Assembly (NCBI GenBank): GCA_013400155.1
Contig: VXBM01000558.1
Location: forward strand, 304,428 to 368,427
DNA: 64,000 bases
Source: Helopsaltes ochotensis
Lineage: Eukaryota > Chordata > Aves > Passeriformes > Locustellidae
Direction of reading: 5' to 3'
The notes beneath the pieces are model-generated. The model ran no database searches. It saw only the letters and a program-made list of their open reading frames with translations, and was not told where the DNA came from. How positions within the stretch are numbered: position 1 is the stretch's first letter; every line of letters starts with the position of its first letter. This document shows positions 50,878-62,948 of this stretch, one piece after another. The position numbers and the translations under genes were made by a program.

Positions 50878-51120
50878 AGAACAGTGTCTTTACTTACAGG
50901 GATATTTCTAGTGAGTCAGGCTGTGCGTAACCAGCAGTGTCCACAGTCAATGTAGTGTCCAGGCCAAAGGCTTGATGGGCTGCAGGTCAAAGTCTGACTA
51001 ATGGGAGAAGAAAGATTAGTGAATTATACTAACTTAAACTGCAGTATTAAAGGTAGGAGAGAATGCCTGACATTACTGTGTTGTTTCCACAGAATGAATT
51101 TTTCCTTTCAGAACAGGCTG

Positions 51121-51263
51121 CTTAGTCTGGTTTACTGACAGAATGTGAAGTTTTAGTTATGTGTCTTGGGAAAATCAGTATGAACTGATTTCTCTTTTGT
51201 GTGCTGTGGGAGCCTGCTGCGGTCCTGAACTAGGTTCATGAAGAATTGCTCTTGGAATTGATT
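51121..51263 (+). repeat. Direct duplication, copy 1
   Basis: This 143-bp segment from CTTAGTCTGGTTTACTGACA to GCTCTTGGAATTGATT recurs at 55356-55497. The copies differ by three substitutions (C/T, G/A, A/G) and one T in a T run. Sequence outside the shared block does not match on either side. I do not recognise it as a known repeat. Confidence 0.95.
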
Positions 51264-52647
51264 TTTACAGGGTTTAGACTGTGAGTCAGGTAGAATGGAA
51301 CCATTAATACATAAAAAAAATTACTCTGGAGATCTGCAGGATATTTTACTTTGCTTCATCCAGAAAAATACTATTACTGTCCATGACTGTAATATTATTA
51401 TCCATGTTACTGATTTATTTTAAACATCCAAAGAGAATTAATCCTCAGCCTGTTACATTCACCCCTGAATGAAGACTTGAATTCTCTGTAAGATGAAAAA
51501 TAATTCCCAATGCATCAATTCAACATTTAAAAATGGTAAATTTGTGTAGATATGATAAGCACATTTATTCCCATTTATGTTGGTGATATCAAGTGAATAC
51601 CACTGGTTAGCGGCTATTTACAGATTCTGTGATGGCAGAGAAGCACAAAAACTGTGGGCCAGGTCTTTTTCTTAATGAGCAGTTGTTGCCTTGTTTGCCT
51701 CAACTGAGCTGCAGAATGAGACTGATTTTGAATACAGAGTGAAGGCACTGTACTCAATGAAGTTTAACTGAGTTCATTCTTACATAGGTCTGTATGCATT
51801 TATAGGAACTTATGTATACATATATAATTATTTTGGATTAGTATATATTCAGAGAGAAAGAGACTTGCAGTGTAGGAACAAATTAAAGAATATTTCATGA
51901 AAGTAGTGCATCTCAATTTTTTTATTAATCTAACAAAGAAAGCCAGCTTAAGTTCATCAGTTGAAATGAACATGGTTTCTTAAAATATAGTATACATAGC
52001 TGCTGGGAAGAAATTTGGATTCTTCCCAAAACTTATATGAAAAAGGTAAATCTCCATGGTTGAAAAATGTGTTGTCAATCATTTAAGCATATCAGGTGTA
52101 AAATCCTTTAGCATTAATTGTATTTTCCATATTCCACACAAATTGCCCTTAATACATTGGTGTTAGCTGACACTGTTAACTCATGTTAACTTATAAATTA
52201 ATATTCATACTGCATTGTTTGATGATGATTGCACTTCACACTGGCTATTGGGCAGACTCAAACTATAGAAATGAATGCTGGCCTTGAGTTCACTGCTGGT
52301 GTTTGCAGTATAGTGCTGAAATGCTAGGAATGGAGGGAATTGTAGAAATAATATTCTCTAAAACATGCATGTTTATAATTTTTCTTCTCCTGTATTAATA
52401 ATAATACTCTGGCATAGGTTAGAACATATAAATATTATACTTACTACAGTCAAGAGATTTATGCCTTGTTGAGTATGTCTGAAGGAACTCTAAGCGCTCT
52501 AAGCTATTTTCTTGACACACTATTTAGTTTTCATGGGAAAGTAATGAAAGTTTTCACTGTTCCATTATTGACCCAATAATGCTGATTTCTTGACTACTCA
52601 ATGTCAGAACATTTTGTGTATTGACTCAAATATAGAACTGTAAAATC
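51264..52647 (+). other. FREM2: Intron 2 segment, nothing recognised
   Basis: AT-rich intron without recognisable repeat or coding potential. Confidence 0.6.
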
Positions 52648-53022
52648 ACAGAATCATTAAGGTTGGAAGTGACTTCCAAGATTATAGAATCCAGCTTTCA
52701 ACTGAACATCACCATGTGAACTAAGTGCCATGTCCAGTCATTTCTTGAACACCTCCATGGATGGTGACTGCACCAGCACCTCAGGCAACCTATAGCTGAT
52801 CACTCTTTCACTAAAAAAAGTTTCTTTCCTGTTGTGATACCTGAACCTCCCTTGATACAGTTTGAGGCCATTTCCTCTTGTCCTGTCACTACTGCTTGAA
52901 AGAAGAGACAGACCCCCACCTTGCTACAACCTCCTTTTAGGTGGTTTTAGAGAGTGATAAGGTCACCCCTGAGCCTCCTCTTTTTCAGGCTAAACACCCC
53001 CAGCTCCCTCAGCCATCCTTAT
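52648..53022 (-). mobile_element. CR1 LINE 3' fragment, antisense
   Basis: The + strand begins CACAGAATCATTAAGGTTGG and runs through CACCTCCATGGATGGTGACT, TTTGAGGCCATTTCCTCTTG and CTGAGCCTCCTCTTTTTCAG to CTCCCTCAGCCATCCTTA. These are the antisense CR1 3' UTR and ORF2-end segments in order, about 375 bp in total. Confidence 0.9.
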
Positions 53023-53052
53023 ATGATTTACTCTCTGTATTAATATGGATTT

Positions 53053-53118
53053 GTGGGGGTTTTTGATTGGTTGTGGTTTTGTTTGTTGGGTTTTTTGTTT
53101 GGTTTTTTGTTTTGTTTT

Positions 53119-53150
<32 letters not shown>

Positions 53151-53152
53151 GC
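53053..53152. repeat. G/T-rich tract (TTTTG)n
   Basis: Imperfect TTTTG and GGTTTTTTG units, ending in four regular TTTTG repeats at about 53128-53147. It lies 30 bp beyond the antisense CR1 fragment. The Lys/Gln/Asn-rich minus-strand frames here are by-products. Confidence 0.9.
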
Positions 53153-54758
53153 AACCAGTGAGTATGGAAGAATACCAAGTGACAGGGCATATTTTATCAT
53201 CAAATTTGATTTGGTGTAAGGAGAAATTTAGATATTATAAAGCCAGGTTCACTCAGCACTGCATGACATGCAGAGAATGCCTGTTCACTTTAAAGTTGAA
53301 ATAGAGCATAGCCATACTGGGGTATGCTCAAATTTCAACTGTTAATATGGAATATTTTCATCATTATATATATGTAAGCATTCTTACGTGTAGTAAAAGC
53401 AAATATGCTTTTATTTCAAACTTCAATGCACTTCTATATAACATTTCTTTTATTCAGATATTGTTGCATACATGGTGAGGGAGCAAAGAGTTAACCTAAA
53501 AGGTTATAACTTTCCCGTAGAATATACTGTCCAAATCTCATTCTCAAGATCTCTTAGGAAGAAAAAGCTTAACCATAGTCTGAATGAAAGTCCAGGCCCA
53601 CTTTCATGCTGTGAGTTTTGCCAGCCTGTTCTTTACTAGATTTAAATAACTGTTCTGCTTACCAAAATGTGACTCAGAGAAAGCAGTTTCCTTTGAGGAC
53701 ACTGATGTGAAAACTGGCTGTGAAATTTGTCTGACACATATGGCTGTCACGTCTTTAGTTGTTGAGTAATGTTAAAGGAAAGCATAAGAAAAAAGGTTGC
53801 AAGGTTTGGTCTGTATTGTGTGTCTATGTAAGCAGGTACTGTATTTACCCTGAGAATGGCATGTGATGGCAGACTGGGGAAAAAACGGTTTCTGTGGCCA
53901 CACATGGGTAGGAAAGAGAGAGACAAGTGTGTCCAACAGCTTATAGAGTGCACTGTCAAAAAACACTGAGAGAATCCAAGGTCAAATCTACCTTATTTCA
54001 TTCCCTAGGCAAAACTAAGTCTTTTCTGTCTATGGAGCAACACTGTCCCTTAGTGAGCTACTCAAGACAGAGCTTAATGAACTATCTCAGGAATCAGCAG
54101 GGTTGAGGAGGCTCAGCAGAGCATCCATCTGGTAAATCTTTGCCTCTGGCAGGGTTGAGTCATGTGGCACTATCCTTTGTGCCATGAAGGGGTACCTGCT
54201 CAACTGGAGCCTGTTTGTGTCACTCTAACAGGATGCACATACTGTGTCTTGGCTCCAGGTTCATGTGCAAAAGCACGTTAAGGTGTCTTGGTGACTGTAC
54301 ATTGAGATACCTGTGCAATAAAAGGACTACAACCTAGGGCTCTTAATGTAAGCACATACTAGAGCAAATGTGTCTGCATTGTACAAGTAGTTTTTGAGAC
54401 AGTACACACGTTTCTTTTCACTTTTCCCTCCAATGTTCTTTAACATAAGGACCTTTATCAAACTTATCCTGAAAGTTGCTCATTAACTAGAAAGTGAAAA
54501 GAAAGTGCTTTCCCATGGTTATGTTAGACTGTATTACCTTCATTATCCTCCCAAGAAGTTACTGAGGGAGTATGTGAAGAGGTGAAGAACAGAACTTGTG
54601 TCCCAGCATCTAAGGAATCTAAAAGATATATTGGTTTATTAATATGAGGTAAGAATCATATCCAAAGGATTAGAAATATGTTTGGACAAAGATGTTGCAA
54701 GGTCACAACATGTTCACTTGAGATGTTTGAGTTAAAGTGTGTAAAGAAACAACTTATT
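53153..54758 (+). other. FREM2: Intron 2 segment, nothing recognised
   Basis: AT-rich intron. The overlapping minus-strand open frames at 53747-53966 show no recognisable feature. Confidence 0.6.
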
Positions 54759-54793
54759 GTGAGACCTCCTTTGGAGTACAGCATCCAGTTTTA
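54759..54793 (+). mobile_element. Short sense CR1 ORF2 fragment
   Basis: GTGAGACCTCCTTTGGAGTA followed by CAGCATCCAGTTTT matches the CR1 ORF2 segment that encodes V-R/K-P-H-L-E-Y-C-I/V-Q-F, here decayed. It ends exactly where an antisense CR1 end begins, so it may be the host of a nested insertion. The match is only about 35 bp. Confidence 0.5.
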
Positions 54794-54861
54794 GAATCAT
54801 AGAATGATTTGGGGTTTGAAAGGACCTTAAAGTTCATCTAGTTTCAATCATTTTGTTCCAT
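54794..54861 (-). mobile_element. CR1 LINE 3' tail fragment, antisense
   Basis: TAGAATCATAGAATGATTTG, then GAAAGGACCTTAAAGTTCATCTAG on the + strand is the antisense CR1 terminus. It directly abuts the sense fragment on its left and the LTR fragment on its right. Confidence 0.8.
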
Positions 54862-55190
54862 TTAGTGAAAAAACAGCTGGTTCCATCTGTTCAACAATTT
54901 TCGAAGTGTTCCACTGCAGGAGTTGGAGACAAGGGCAAGAAGCCTCTGCTTTTGTAGGTGGAGATTAGTGAGAATATCCCTTTGGTCACTTTGGATTAGC
55001 TGTCCTATTTGTGCCCCCTGCCAAAATGTTGCCATCCCCAGCCTACTGAATGGTGTTGGAGGGACAGTTCTGTGCCAGCTCTGTTCAGCAGCAGCCAAAA
55101 CACTGGTTATCAACACTGGTGCAAAGCACACCACTGTGAGGGCTCCTGTGGGGAAAATGAACTCCATCTCAGTCACACCCAATTCAGCCT
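54862..55190 (-). mobile_element. Antisense LTR fragment, same family as 40073-40623
   Basis: Read on the minus strand, this follows the first half of the LTR at 40073 in order: a worn start at 55190, then GATGGAGTTCATTTTCCCCA, GTGTTGATAACCAGTGTTTT, GCTGCTGCTGAACAGAG, a TGGCAGGGGGCACA-type segment, and TGACCAAAGGGATATTCTC. The 3' half is missing or unrecognisable. It is clearly more diverged than the 40073 copy and contains no viral gene. Confidence 0.75.
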
Positions 55191-55355
55191 TATAAATAAC
55201 ATTAGTAATATTTTCCCTCTTTGAAAAGGAAGGAGAAAACGACTTAGGTAGACAAGTGATTTTTTTTTTTTTAAATAGGCAATGTATCAGGTACTTCTTT
55301 GAAAAGTTTAAGGATAGAGCCTACCCTTCCAAGTGACAAAGTAAGACAAGTTTGC

Positions 55356-55497
55356 CTTAGTCTGGTTTACTGACAGAATGTGAAGTTTTAGTTATGTGTC
55401 TTGGGAAAATCAGTATGAACTGATTTCTCTTTGTGTGCTGTGGGAGTCTGCTGCAGTCCTGGACTAGGTTCATGAAGAATTGCTCTTGGAATTGATT
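55356..55497 (+). repeat. Direct duplication, copy 2
   Basis: A 142-bp near-identical copy of 51121-51263, in the same orientation and 4.2 kb downstream. Matching stops abruptly at both ends. The near identity contrasts with the worn transposons around it. Confidence 0.95.
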
Positions 55498-58400
55498 AGT
55501 AGAGTTAAAGCAGGAAAATTTCTCTGACATAGAGAAACCAGCCAAGGATCTGATTTAGCAAGGGTATGGGTATGAGTAAAATTACACGTGCAAATGTTAG
55601 AATGATTGAAACTTCATTATGGATCACATAACTTTCAGATCTATCTCCAAATAAGGAGTCACTGCCATATTTTTCTTTAGAATGTGTGGCATAGGTTATT
55701 TTGCACAGTAGGATCAACTGTGTGTTGCTTTCAAATGACCGACTGGTCGCTCAGCTTTCATAGATGGGCTGAAATTTACATCTTTCCAGAGGTGTCAAAC
55801 AGGACCAGCAATCATTTCATGTATTAAACAGTTGTCTGTATGAAGATTGATACCTTGGCCATCTCATTTTCTGCTGTTTACTCAACTCATATCCACATCT
55901 GTTTGATTCCATAAAACAGAAAAAAAATCCTATGAGTGTAAGTTATGCACCTCCTACGAATCTCTCATTAATCAACCTTGCTAATTAAGACATCCATTTT
56001 CTTCTAAAATTGGGGTAAGAAGAGAAATAAGTATTCTGAGAAGATATCCAGGGGAGAGCTTTCCCAGGTAGCTCTATGGCAAGCAGTGACTAGAAGGGTT
56101 TCTGTAACCATCTCTACTTATGCAGCCAGAGAGCTGCCCAGGCTGATTCCATCTGAGATGTCCTGTTCATCTCACTGAGCAACCAGTGAGCTTTGTCATC
56201 TTCTCACCTCTGCCCTGTTCTCCAACCTCTGCTGTATCCTCTATTCTCCATGGCCCTATAGTCCAGGGGGCTTCTGTTGCGTTCCTGGAATGGGCTCCCA
56301 TGGGCCTCAGTCATGTTGTTGCATCCTACAAAAACCAGAAATCCTAACAGGCAGTAAGGGCACTGTCACATTTAGTGGGGGAAAGAAAATAAATATTTTG
56401 CACAGCCATGAAATCAGTTTAAAATAACAAGTTTAACACCCCAAACCAAAAGGAGGAGGTAGGTGATGACAGCTCGGCACTGTGTCATCAACTTTGTTCA
56501 GATTGCTGCAGGCAAGAGCTTTCCCAGCGACTTCCCAAGTGCCCCCCATGGCGCTGCAGCCCAGGGAACTGCCATGGTTTGTGTCTCAGCAACCTCAGCA
56601 GCTACAGCAGGTGACATGTGGGAGGCTGAGGTCATGTCCAAACAGGTGTGTGCTATGCAGCTCCCTTTCAAGAAAGGGTGGGAGACAGCTTTCTTTAAAA
56701 GCGATAAACATTTGTGCTGGCTGGCAAGTTCAAACTGCTGTGATTGCACCTCTGCACGTTTCTATACAAACTCTAAGGCAAAAAATGTAAACTTGAGACC
56801 AGAGATACCCAGGCCTTCACCTGCCTGTACGCGATTGCCAGCAGATTTGGTGAGAGCCAAACTTACTTGAGAAAAACGTTGCCTCCCTGACCCTTGGGAA
56901 AAAGCTGAAGGATTTTAATTTCTCAATACATTTCTCAGTACACTGGGAAAGCAGTGGTAGAAATCTTAATCAAGATTTTTCAGAAGCTTGAGGGATGCCA
57001 AATCAACTTAAATAGCTAAAACAGGAATCTCTTTTCAAGCCAAATAAAATGTGAACCGTATATACATAAGTTGCTAAAATCATTTGTATAATAAAACCAA
57101 ATTTGATTGTAAAGATGCAATTTTTCTACTCTGATTTTAATTTAATTGCTACTTATCTTGAAGTGTAAGAGAAGATTTCATGCAGAGAAGAGGGAGAGAG
57201 AAATGATGTGTTGAAAGGAAATGACGTGTTGAAAGCAACATACTATCAAGACTGAGTTGTCATAATTTCACAGTCACTTTTGTCCCCTGTCCTTCTGCTT
57301 TATGTCTGTTGAGCTTCTCTCTTGGAAAACTCACAGTGCTCATATTATTCTGGACTCTCTACTCTTCATTTCTGAAGTACGTTTATGCACTTATTTTTCA
57401 TTTTTAAACAGATTTCTGACATCTTGGCTTGAATCTTTTAAGGAATCATTGTCTTCTTCCAGTTTTGGTTTTGTTTTTTTCCCTTCCTACAATATACATT
57501 GTGACTACAACATAGGAATTTCAGATAAAATAATACAAGAATGTATTATAATTGCCATTGGAATATACAGTTCTGCCCCTTAGGATAGACTTCAAGTAAC
57601 ACTAAAAAATTTGTCATGATATAAAAAAGTCACACATTATTGCAAGAATATTTCTTTCCTCAGCAGAACTAACATCTTTGACTACTCTTGTAGGGTTGTC
57701 AAAGGCTTGTCTCAAATTAGTGACTTCAAAAGGAATCCTTTCCTGTTCTTGTTTATATCAAAATGCTTATGTTTTCTGTTTTTTAATCTGCCCTTGCTGA
57801 GAAGGACCAAATCACCTGCAAAAGGTTATAGGTTTGACATAGCTTAAAAAGGATGAAAAGCACCACAAAGGAGTTTCTCTAGTCAAATTATGTTAAAAGT
57901 TAAATATTTGAGAATACCTGGTACAATTACTCTGAAATTAATTAAAAATAAATGTTAAATGAACCTGCCTGACATTTGTTCTCCTCCAGTCTGTTGTGCA
58001 TTTTATTTGTTGTATTGCCAGAACAAAAAAAGGAACCAAACTTCAAGTCTCTGGAAGTAAATTCTTAATAACAAAAAACAGTTCAATCACTTTGACACAG
58101 AGTTAAAAGAATGCTTTTTGTGTCAATGCTCAGTGAGTTATAGCAAGTCCAGTTGATAAAATGGAAACACTATTCCAACTTGTTTAGAGTAAGTTTTCCA
58201 AATAATAACAACCTCTTAACGCCTCTTGCATACATTTTCCTCTTAAGCCTGTAAAATTTGAGATTTATGAGTTTGGATTGTGATCTGAAATGGAGGGGAA
58301 TTTTCTGCAAAGACAGTGTTCAACAGCTAGGAAAAAAAAAGTTGAAAAGTTCAGTTACTTCTTCAAGGGAAATTTGCCAATTTGACACAAAAAACCAATT

Positions 58401-61090
58401 TAAAATTCATTGTGAAAAATTAGAGGCCTCAGTTTCAGATGATACTCTCTCATGCACCCTGGTTTTAAGCATAAGAATGATTTTGCAAGCATTGAAATAT
58501 TAGGCATGTATGTAGGAGTTTGCAGTAGTGGGTTCTAAATGAAAATGTAATCTAATGAAAGGGAAATTCGTCTATTCTTTTCCTAGAATACAGGAGTTTC
58601 TTAAAATAGTAAAATATAAAGTGGGATAATATTTTGATTGTAGTTATATTTCTCATGACTCCTGTTCCGTTGTAATGTCTTTCAGTTGTGAGGTTGCAGT
58701 ACATTTTTCTATTATTACTCAAAATTTGACTGTGGCTTAGGATGTGCCATGACCCTCAAATTTAACACTTTGTCTGAGTAGGCTTTAAATGAGAGTAGTT
58801 TTCCTATGGGCTAATACATGTGTACTTTAAAGTTATAAACCAAAAGGAAAGTCCCCTATGTGACAGTAATTAAGACAGTTGAGCTAAACCCGTTATTCTG
58901 TGGGCTGAGGAAATGAACCTTGCTTCAGTTCAGGCAGAGCCTCCTGGGAGAAGTCTGGCGCCACAAAACAAATTAGTAAGCAGAGACTGAAAACTATTAA
59001 GTTTATTTTAGGAATGTGTTGTCAGAGATCTTATAAATTTACTCGTTGCTGCAGGCCATGCATGTATGAAGCCTTAACTAATCCAGGTGATTTTTTTTTT
59101 TTCCTTTAGAGGGAGGTGCAGGGTGTGGATCTTTAGGAAAAAGGTACTGTACTTTAGGTAATGTGGGCATTGTTTAATGATAGACATGACAACCTGAGTG
59201 GTATGTTTGGGTTTTCTCTGTTAATATACACTAGGCAATTTAAATTAATTTTCTCATGCAAAGTTAGTTCATGACTACACAAAATAATAATTAGTTTAAT
59301 GACAGCATGGAAATAACTTTATAGTAACAGAACAGTTCTTCTAAACCAAATAGTTTTTTGTTGCTATGTTTAAATATTCCAAAGATTACTTTTAAAGTGT
59401 TTAAATTTACAAGTTTGCCATATTACAGTTCAGGACCAGTTGTGTCTTTGAGTTTTCTCAGGACCCTCCTTTGTCAAGAAGATGACTTAACTGAGTTTTA
59501 GTTAGCCATATGCACTGGTGGGTTGAACACACTCCCGTTACATTCAATGGAGTGGGTCAAATCTTTCCAAGACGGTCATCCAGCTGTTCATATAGGATGT
59601 GCCTGCAGTTCCTGAAGGTGAAGTTCTTTCCATTCCTTGTGCCTAGACAGCTAGCTTTAATTAAACATACATCTTTTATGGGATAACATTAGATGATATG
59701 AATTCTATGTCTGGGAAAGATCTCTTGTAAGGATCTATAAGGCAAGATCTCTTGTCTTCACCTTTTCTGGAACAGGAGCCAGTTGATTATGTTCCTGTGC
59801 TCTGGAACCTGAGCAAAAACATACTGTGTTTTGCCAGGAGTGGTTATTCACTGCAGATATTGAATTTATTTGCTCTGAATTCTTTTCTGCTCAGAAGCAG
59901 TGGTCATCCTGCAGAGCTAGTCCCTTGCTTATAGCACAGAACCCAAAACCAGCAAGTGGATCTTTTGGATTCCCTAGAAATCAGCTACAAACTAAGTACT
60001 TAATATGCATAAAGGTTTTCAAACACACACAGTGCTCCAGCATCTTTTTAGATGATTCAGATTGGGCTGTTCTTTATCCACTTAGCTCTTTCGTTTGAAG
60101 ACTCCTAGTCTCTTGGTGCAGCCAACAGAGTGACAGAATCCTGGCTCTTGGTGAGCTAATTTCTACAGAGCTGATTTATACTGAATTTACTTTAAAGCTA
60201 TGAAATTAATTGGCTGAAGAGGCAGTGCATATTTCTTGCACAGATTTTTTTTAATTAAAATAAGGTTAAGCTCTTAATCAGAAAATAGTTAATCTCCTGC
60301 AGAAGAACTGGACATAGACTTGAATTGAGAATTCCTTAAACTAACCCAGCGTGAATCTCCAGACTGCACTTGGAGACATCCTTAGTAACGCCTAGTTGAA
60401 TTTTATGAGGATCCAAATTTAATGTGCACTAGGTAACCTTGACATTCATGTCTTGTCTCTCACTTCCCCTTCCTTTTTGTAGCAAAGCAGCTACATCATA
60501 TTCTTCTGCTACATGACTCAGGCATTTGCTTATTCTGAGCCCTGGCAAATGTGGCCCTTCCAACTTGTTTCTTGGGGGTAGACATAAAACAGAAAAGAGT
60601 TATAGAAACTACTGAAAGATGGAAATTGTCTGCAGTTCATTGGATACCAGCAATTATACTCCAGGCAAGCTAAGTCCATAATGCTGGGAAGTGTGTGTTT
60701 TCTCATGAGAAGTTCAGAGAAAGCATTGTTTTAGTCCCTAATCACTAGGGGCTGGCTTAGGGGGTTCATTATGGCTGTTCTGCAAATATATTGAGTTACA
60801 GTGGCAGATAGAGTGCAGGAGGGTGCAGAGTTCAGCAAGTTGTTTTAGTAATTGGGGTCTGTTTCAGCATACTTGAAAGACAAAAAGTTGAAGCATTTTA
60901 AAGCTTTTCTAATCAGGTAATATCATTAGGTTATCTGATGCATTTTTAAAGTCGATTCAGAACTTTCCAGTGGCATGTGTTATGTGCTGGGTTTACTTAG
61001 GCATTTCACGTTTGCAATTTCCCTATGAAATTAAGGCAGTTTTACAGGATATACTCTTTCTGATGGTAATAGCAGAGGGAATAGCCTTTC
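55498..61090 (+). other. FREM2: Intron 2 segment, nothing named
   Basis: AT-rich intron with a GC-richer patch at 56460-56870 that opens frames on both strands (56463-56870 plus, 56498-56749 minus); no domain, splice or repeat identity. An imperfect 18-bp tandem duplication lies at 57201-57236 (AAATGATGTGTTGAAAGG unit), and AGATCTCTTGT occurs twice near 59719 and 59746. Confidence 0.55.
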
Positions 61091-61170
61091 ATCATAAAAT
61101 CATAGAGTAGTTTGGGTTGGTTCAGGTCATTTAGTCAAATGATGTGCTGCCCCAATGCACTGAGAGCAGA
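61091..61170 (-). mobile_element. CR1 LINE 3' tail fragment, antisense
   Basis: ATAAAATCATAGAGTAGTTT, then GGGTTGGTTCAGGTCATTTAG and TGCTGCCCCAATGCACTGAG on the + strand is a worn antisense CR1 terminus. Confidence 0.7.
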
Positions 61171-62199
61171 ATTTTTATTGTCTACTTTATTGTTGGGGGC
61201 AGCAGAGGGGGGGAAGGATGGTTAATAGTTAGGCAGAAAAAAATACTCACTTGAGACCTTTGCCTTTTTAACCTGAAGCTCAAATGTACTGGGACCATTA
61301 CACAGTAGGGCAAATCAGTTGTTGAAACTGTGTGCCTTGCCTATAATGTCCATATATTTATTCTGACTAGCAGAATCACCTAGGATTTATACATTTCTCC
61401 TGCAGTCAGGTAAAAATAGGTTTATACTTTCCATGAATGACTAGGAAAATAGTGTGGGGAAGTGGAAAGTGCTGAGGTTAACAAGAAGTTTTATGGCTAA
61501 ATGGGAAATCATGATGTTGGGGACTAAACTTTCTGCCTTTCACATTCGATTTTGCTTCTAATAAACTGGTTGATGTAACTTTATCCTGCTGTATATTAAC
61601 TGACTTGACACAAAAGAGGTTAATCAAAGATTAAGAAATGGAACAGATGTCTCAAAATGGACGATTTTCTTCCTTCTCTCTGTATTTTTGAATTCAAGTT
61701 CAGAAGTAGGTTCCTGTTTTCAAATACTTCATGTCTCTGCTACAAAGAGAAGGGAGAGGGTAGTGCCACCTTAAGTAACCCTGTCTGAATGAGGCACAAA
61801 ATAAGGTCAAATACTTAGAACCAAGGAAGAAAGAGTGCAGCAGACATGCGGACATGCAGACAAGTCAAGGGGTATTGCATTTCTGTATAGTGATTCCTGA
61901 ACTGTAAGCAGACTGATAATACATCACAGTTGTTTTGATTCTCCTTATTAACATCCTTTTGCGATCTGTTCAGAAAGCAAAATAAAAATAGGAAGGAGAA
62001 AAGACCAGCAGTAAAAATTCTGAAGAAATTATTTTTTCTTAGAGCACTGAAAAGTGGGGTTTTTTTCCCACTCTTTCTTGTTTTTGATACGTATTCTTTG
62101 TCCTGGAGGAATTTATAGGTTGGTTTTTTTCCCCCATTAAGCAACCTTAGCTAATGAATAAAGAGAGCAGATACATTGTACCTTGAAGCTCTACAGGTC
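61171..62199 (+). other. FREM2: Intron 2 segment, nothing recognised
   Basis: AT-rich intron. The minus-strand open frame 61815-62144 has no supporting feature. Confidence 0.6.
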
Positions 62200-62948
62200 T
62201 GTCTTGGTTTATAAAGACAGGTGTCTGCCAGGGAAAAATGGAGCTTTCCTTGGAATGGAGAATGTAAACCCTCTCCCTCCAAATTATTTTTCTAATTTTG
62301 CAAATAAGGAGGCTTTCAGGCAAAGATATGGGAATATGAATAACAGGTCTTTACTAGGAATATTAGAAATACAAATGTAGTGGTACAAAAAGCAAGCAAG
62401 CAAGCAAACAAAAATCCTAGAAACGCTGACAGAGTCAGAATATGACCTGACACCCACTTGGTCAGGGTGTTGGAAGCAGTCCTCCTAGAGTGACAGATGT
62501 GGTTCTGTTGGAGTAGAGATGATCCTGTAGAAAGGGTCCAGTGATGGTGAGATGGGTCCAATCTTCCTCTGGGAATCCAGTGGAAAACAGGCTGCCTTGG
62601 TGTTTCTGAGTCTCAGTTTTTATCTAGGTAGGAATGCTTGGCTCCTCCCACTGGGTGGAGCATCTCGCAATGGGATGATGTCATGTTATCAGTTATGCAG
62701 TGAGCCTTAATGGCCCATTAACAGCAGATATCCCCCTGGAGGGAGATGGGTTATGGAAGAGATAAGGAACATTGTTCCGCGTGGTTTTAACAGCTGGCCC
62801 ATTAGCAGAAGGCACCTGCCCCTCTCCCTCCTGGAGTTATGAGGAATAGTTTATACAAGAGATAAAGAAAAAAAACCACACCCCGAACCAGTTTCAACAG
62901 AGGGTAAATAGAATACACATTTTTGGTTATATACTGCAACCCAAGACA
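62200..62948. mobile_element. Solo LTR-type element with TGTCTTGG...CCAAGACA ends
   Basis: The element begins TGTCTTGGTTTATAAAGACA and ends GCAACCCAAGACA; the first and last 8 bp are perfect inverted repeats with TG...CA, as in retroviral LTRs. Internal segments (CAGGTGTCTGCCAGGGAAAA, GGAATGGAGAATGTAAACC, AGGCAAAGATATGGGAATA, AATGCTTGGCTCCTCCCA, GAGCCTTAATGGCCCATTAA) match a widespread passerine LTR as I recall it. A (CAAG)n patch lies at 62388-62404. The flanks AGGTC (62195-62199) and AGGCT (62949-62953) may be a worn 5-bp target duplication. It has no viral genes. Which strand is sense is not settled; the minus-strand reading has a TATATAACC-type sequence near its start. Confidence 0.8.

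Larger units (their letters stand above)
48336..51120 (+). other. FREM2: Intron 2 segment with hairpin and T-rich tracts
   Basis: No gene is recognised. Notable items are a 15-bp perfect inverted repeat at 50650-50685 and the T-rich tract at 50812-50877. Open frames on both strands at 49295-49626 and 49739-50146 are unsupported. Confidence 0.55.

Noticed and set aside
50812..50900. Pyrimidine tract plus CCCAG resembling a splice acceptor for FREM2 exon 3
   Set aside because: The sequence after it does not encode FREM2-like residues in any frame; it is a poly(T) tract.
56463..56870. GC-richer patch with 135- and 102-codon + frames and an 83-codon reverse frame
   Set aside because: No frame is favoured over the others and no family is recognised; cross-species alignment would be needed to revive it as an exon.
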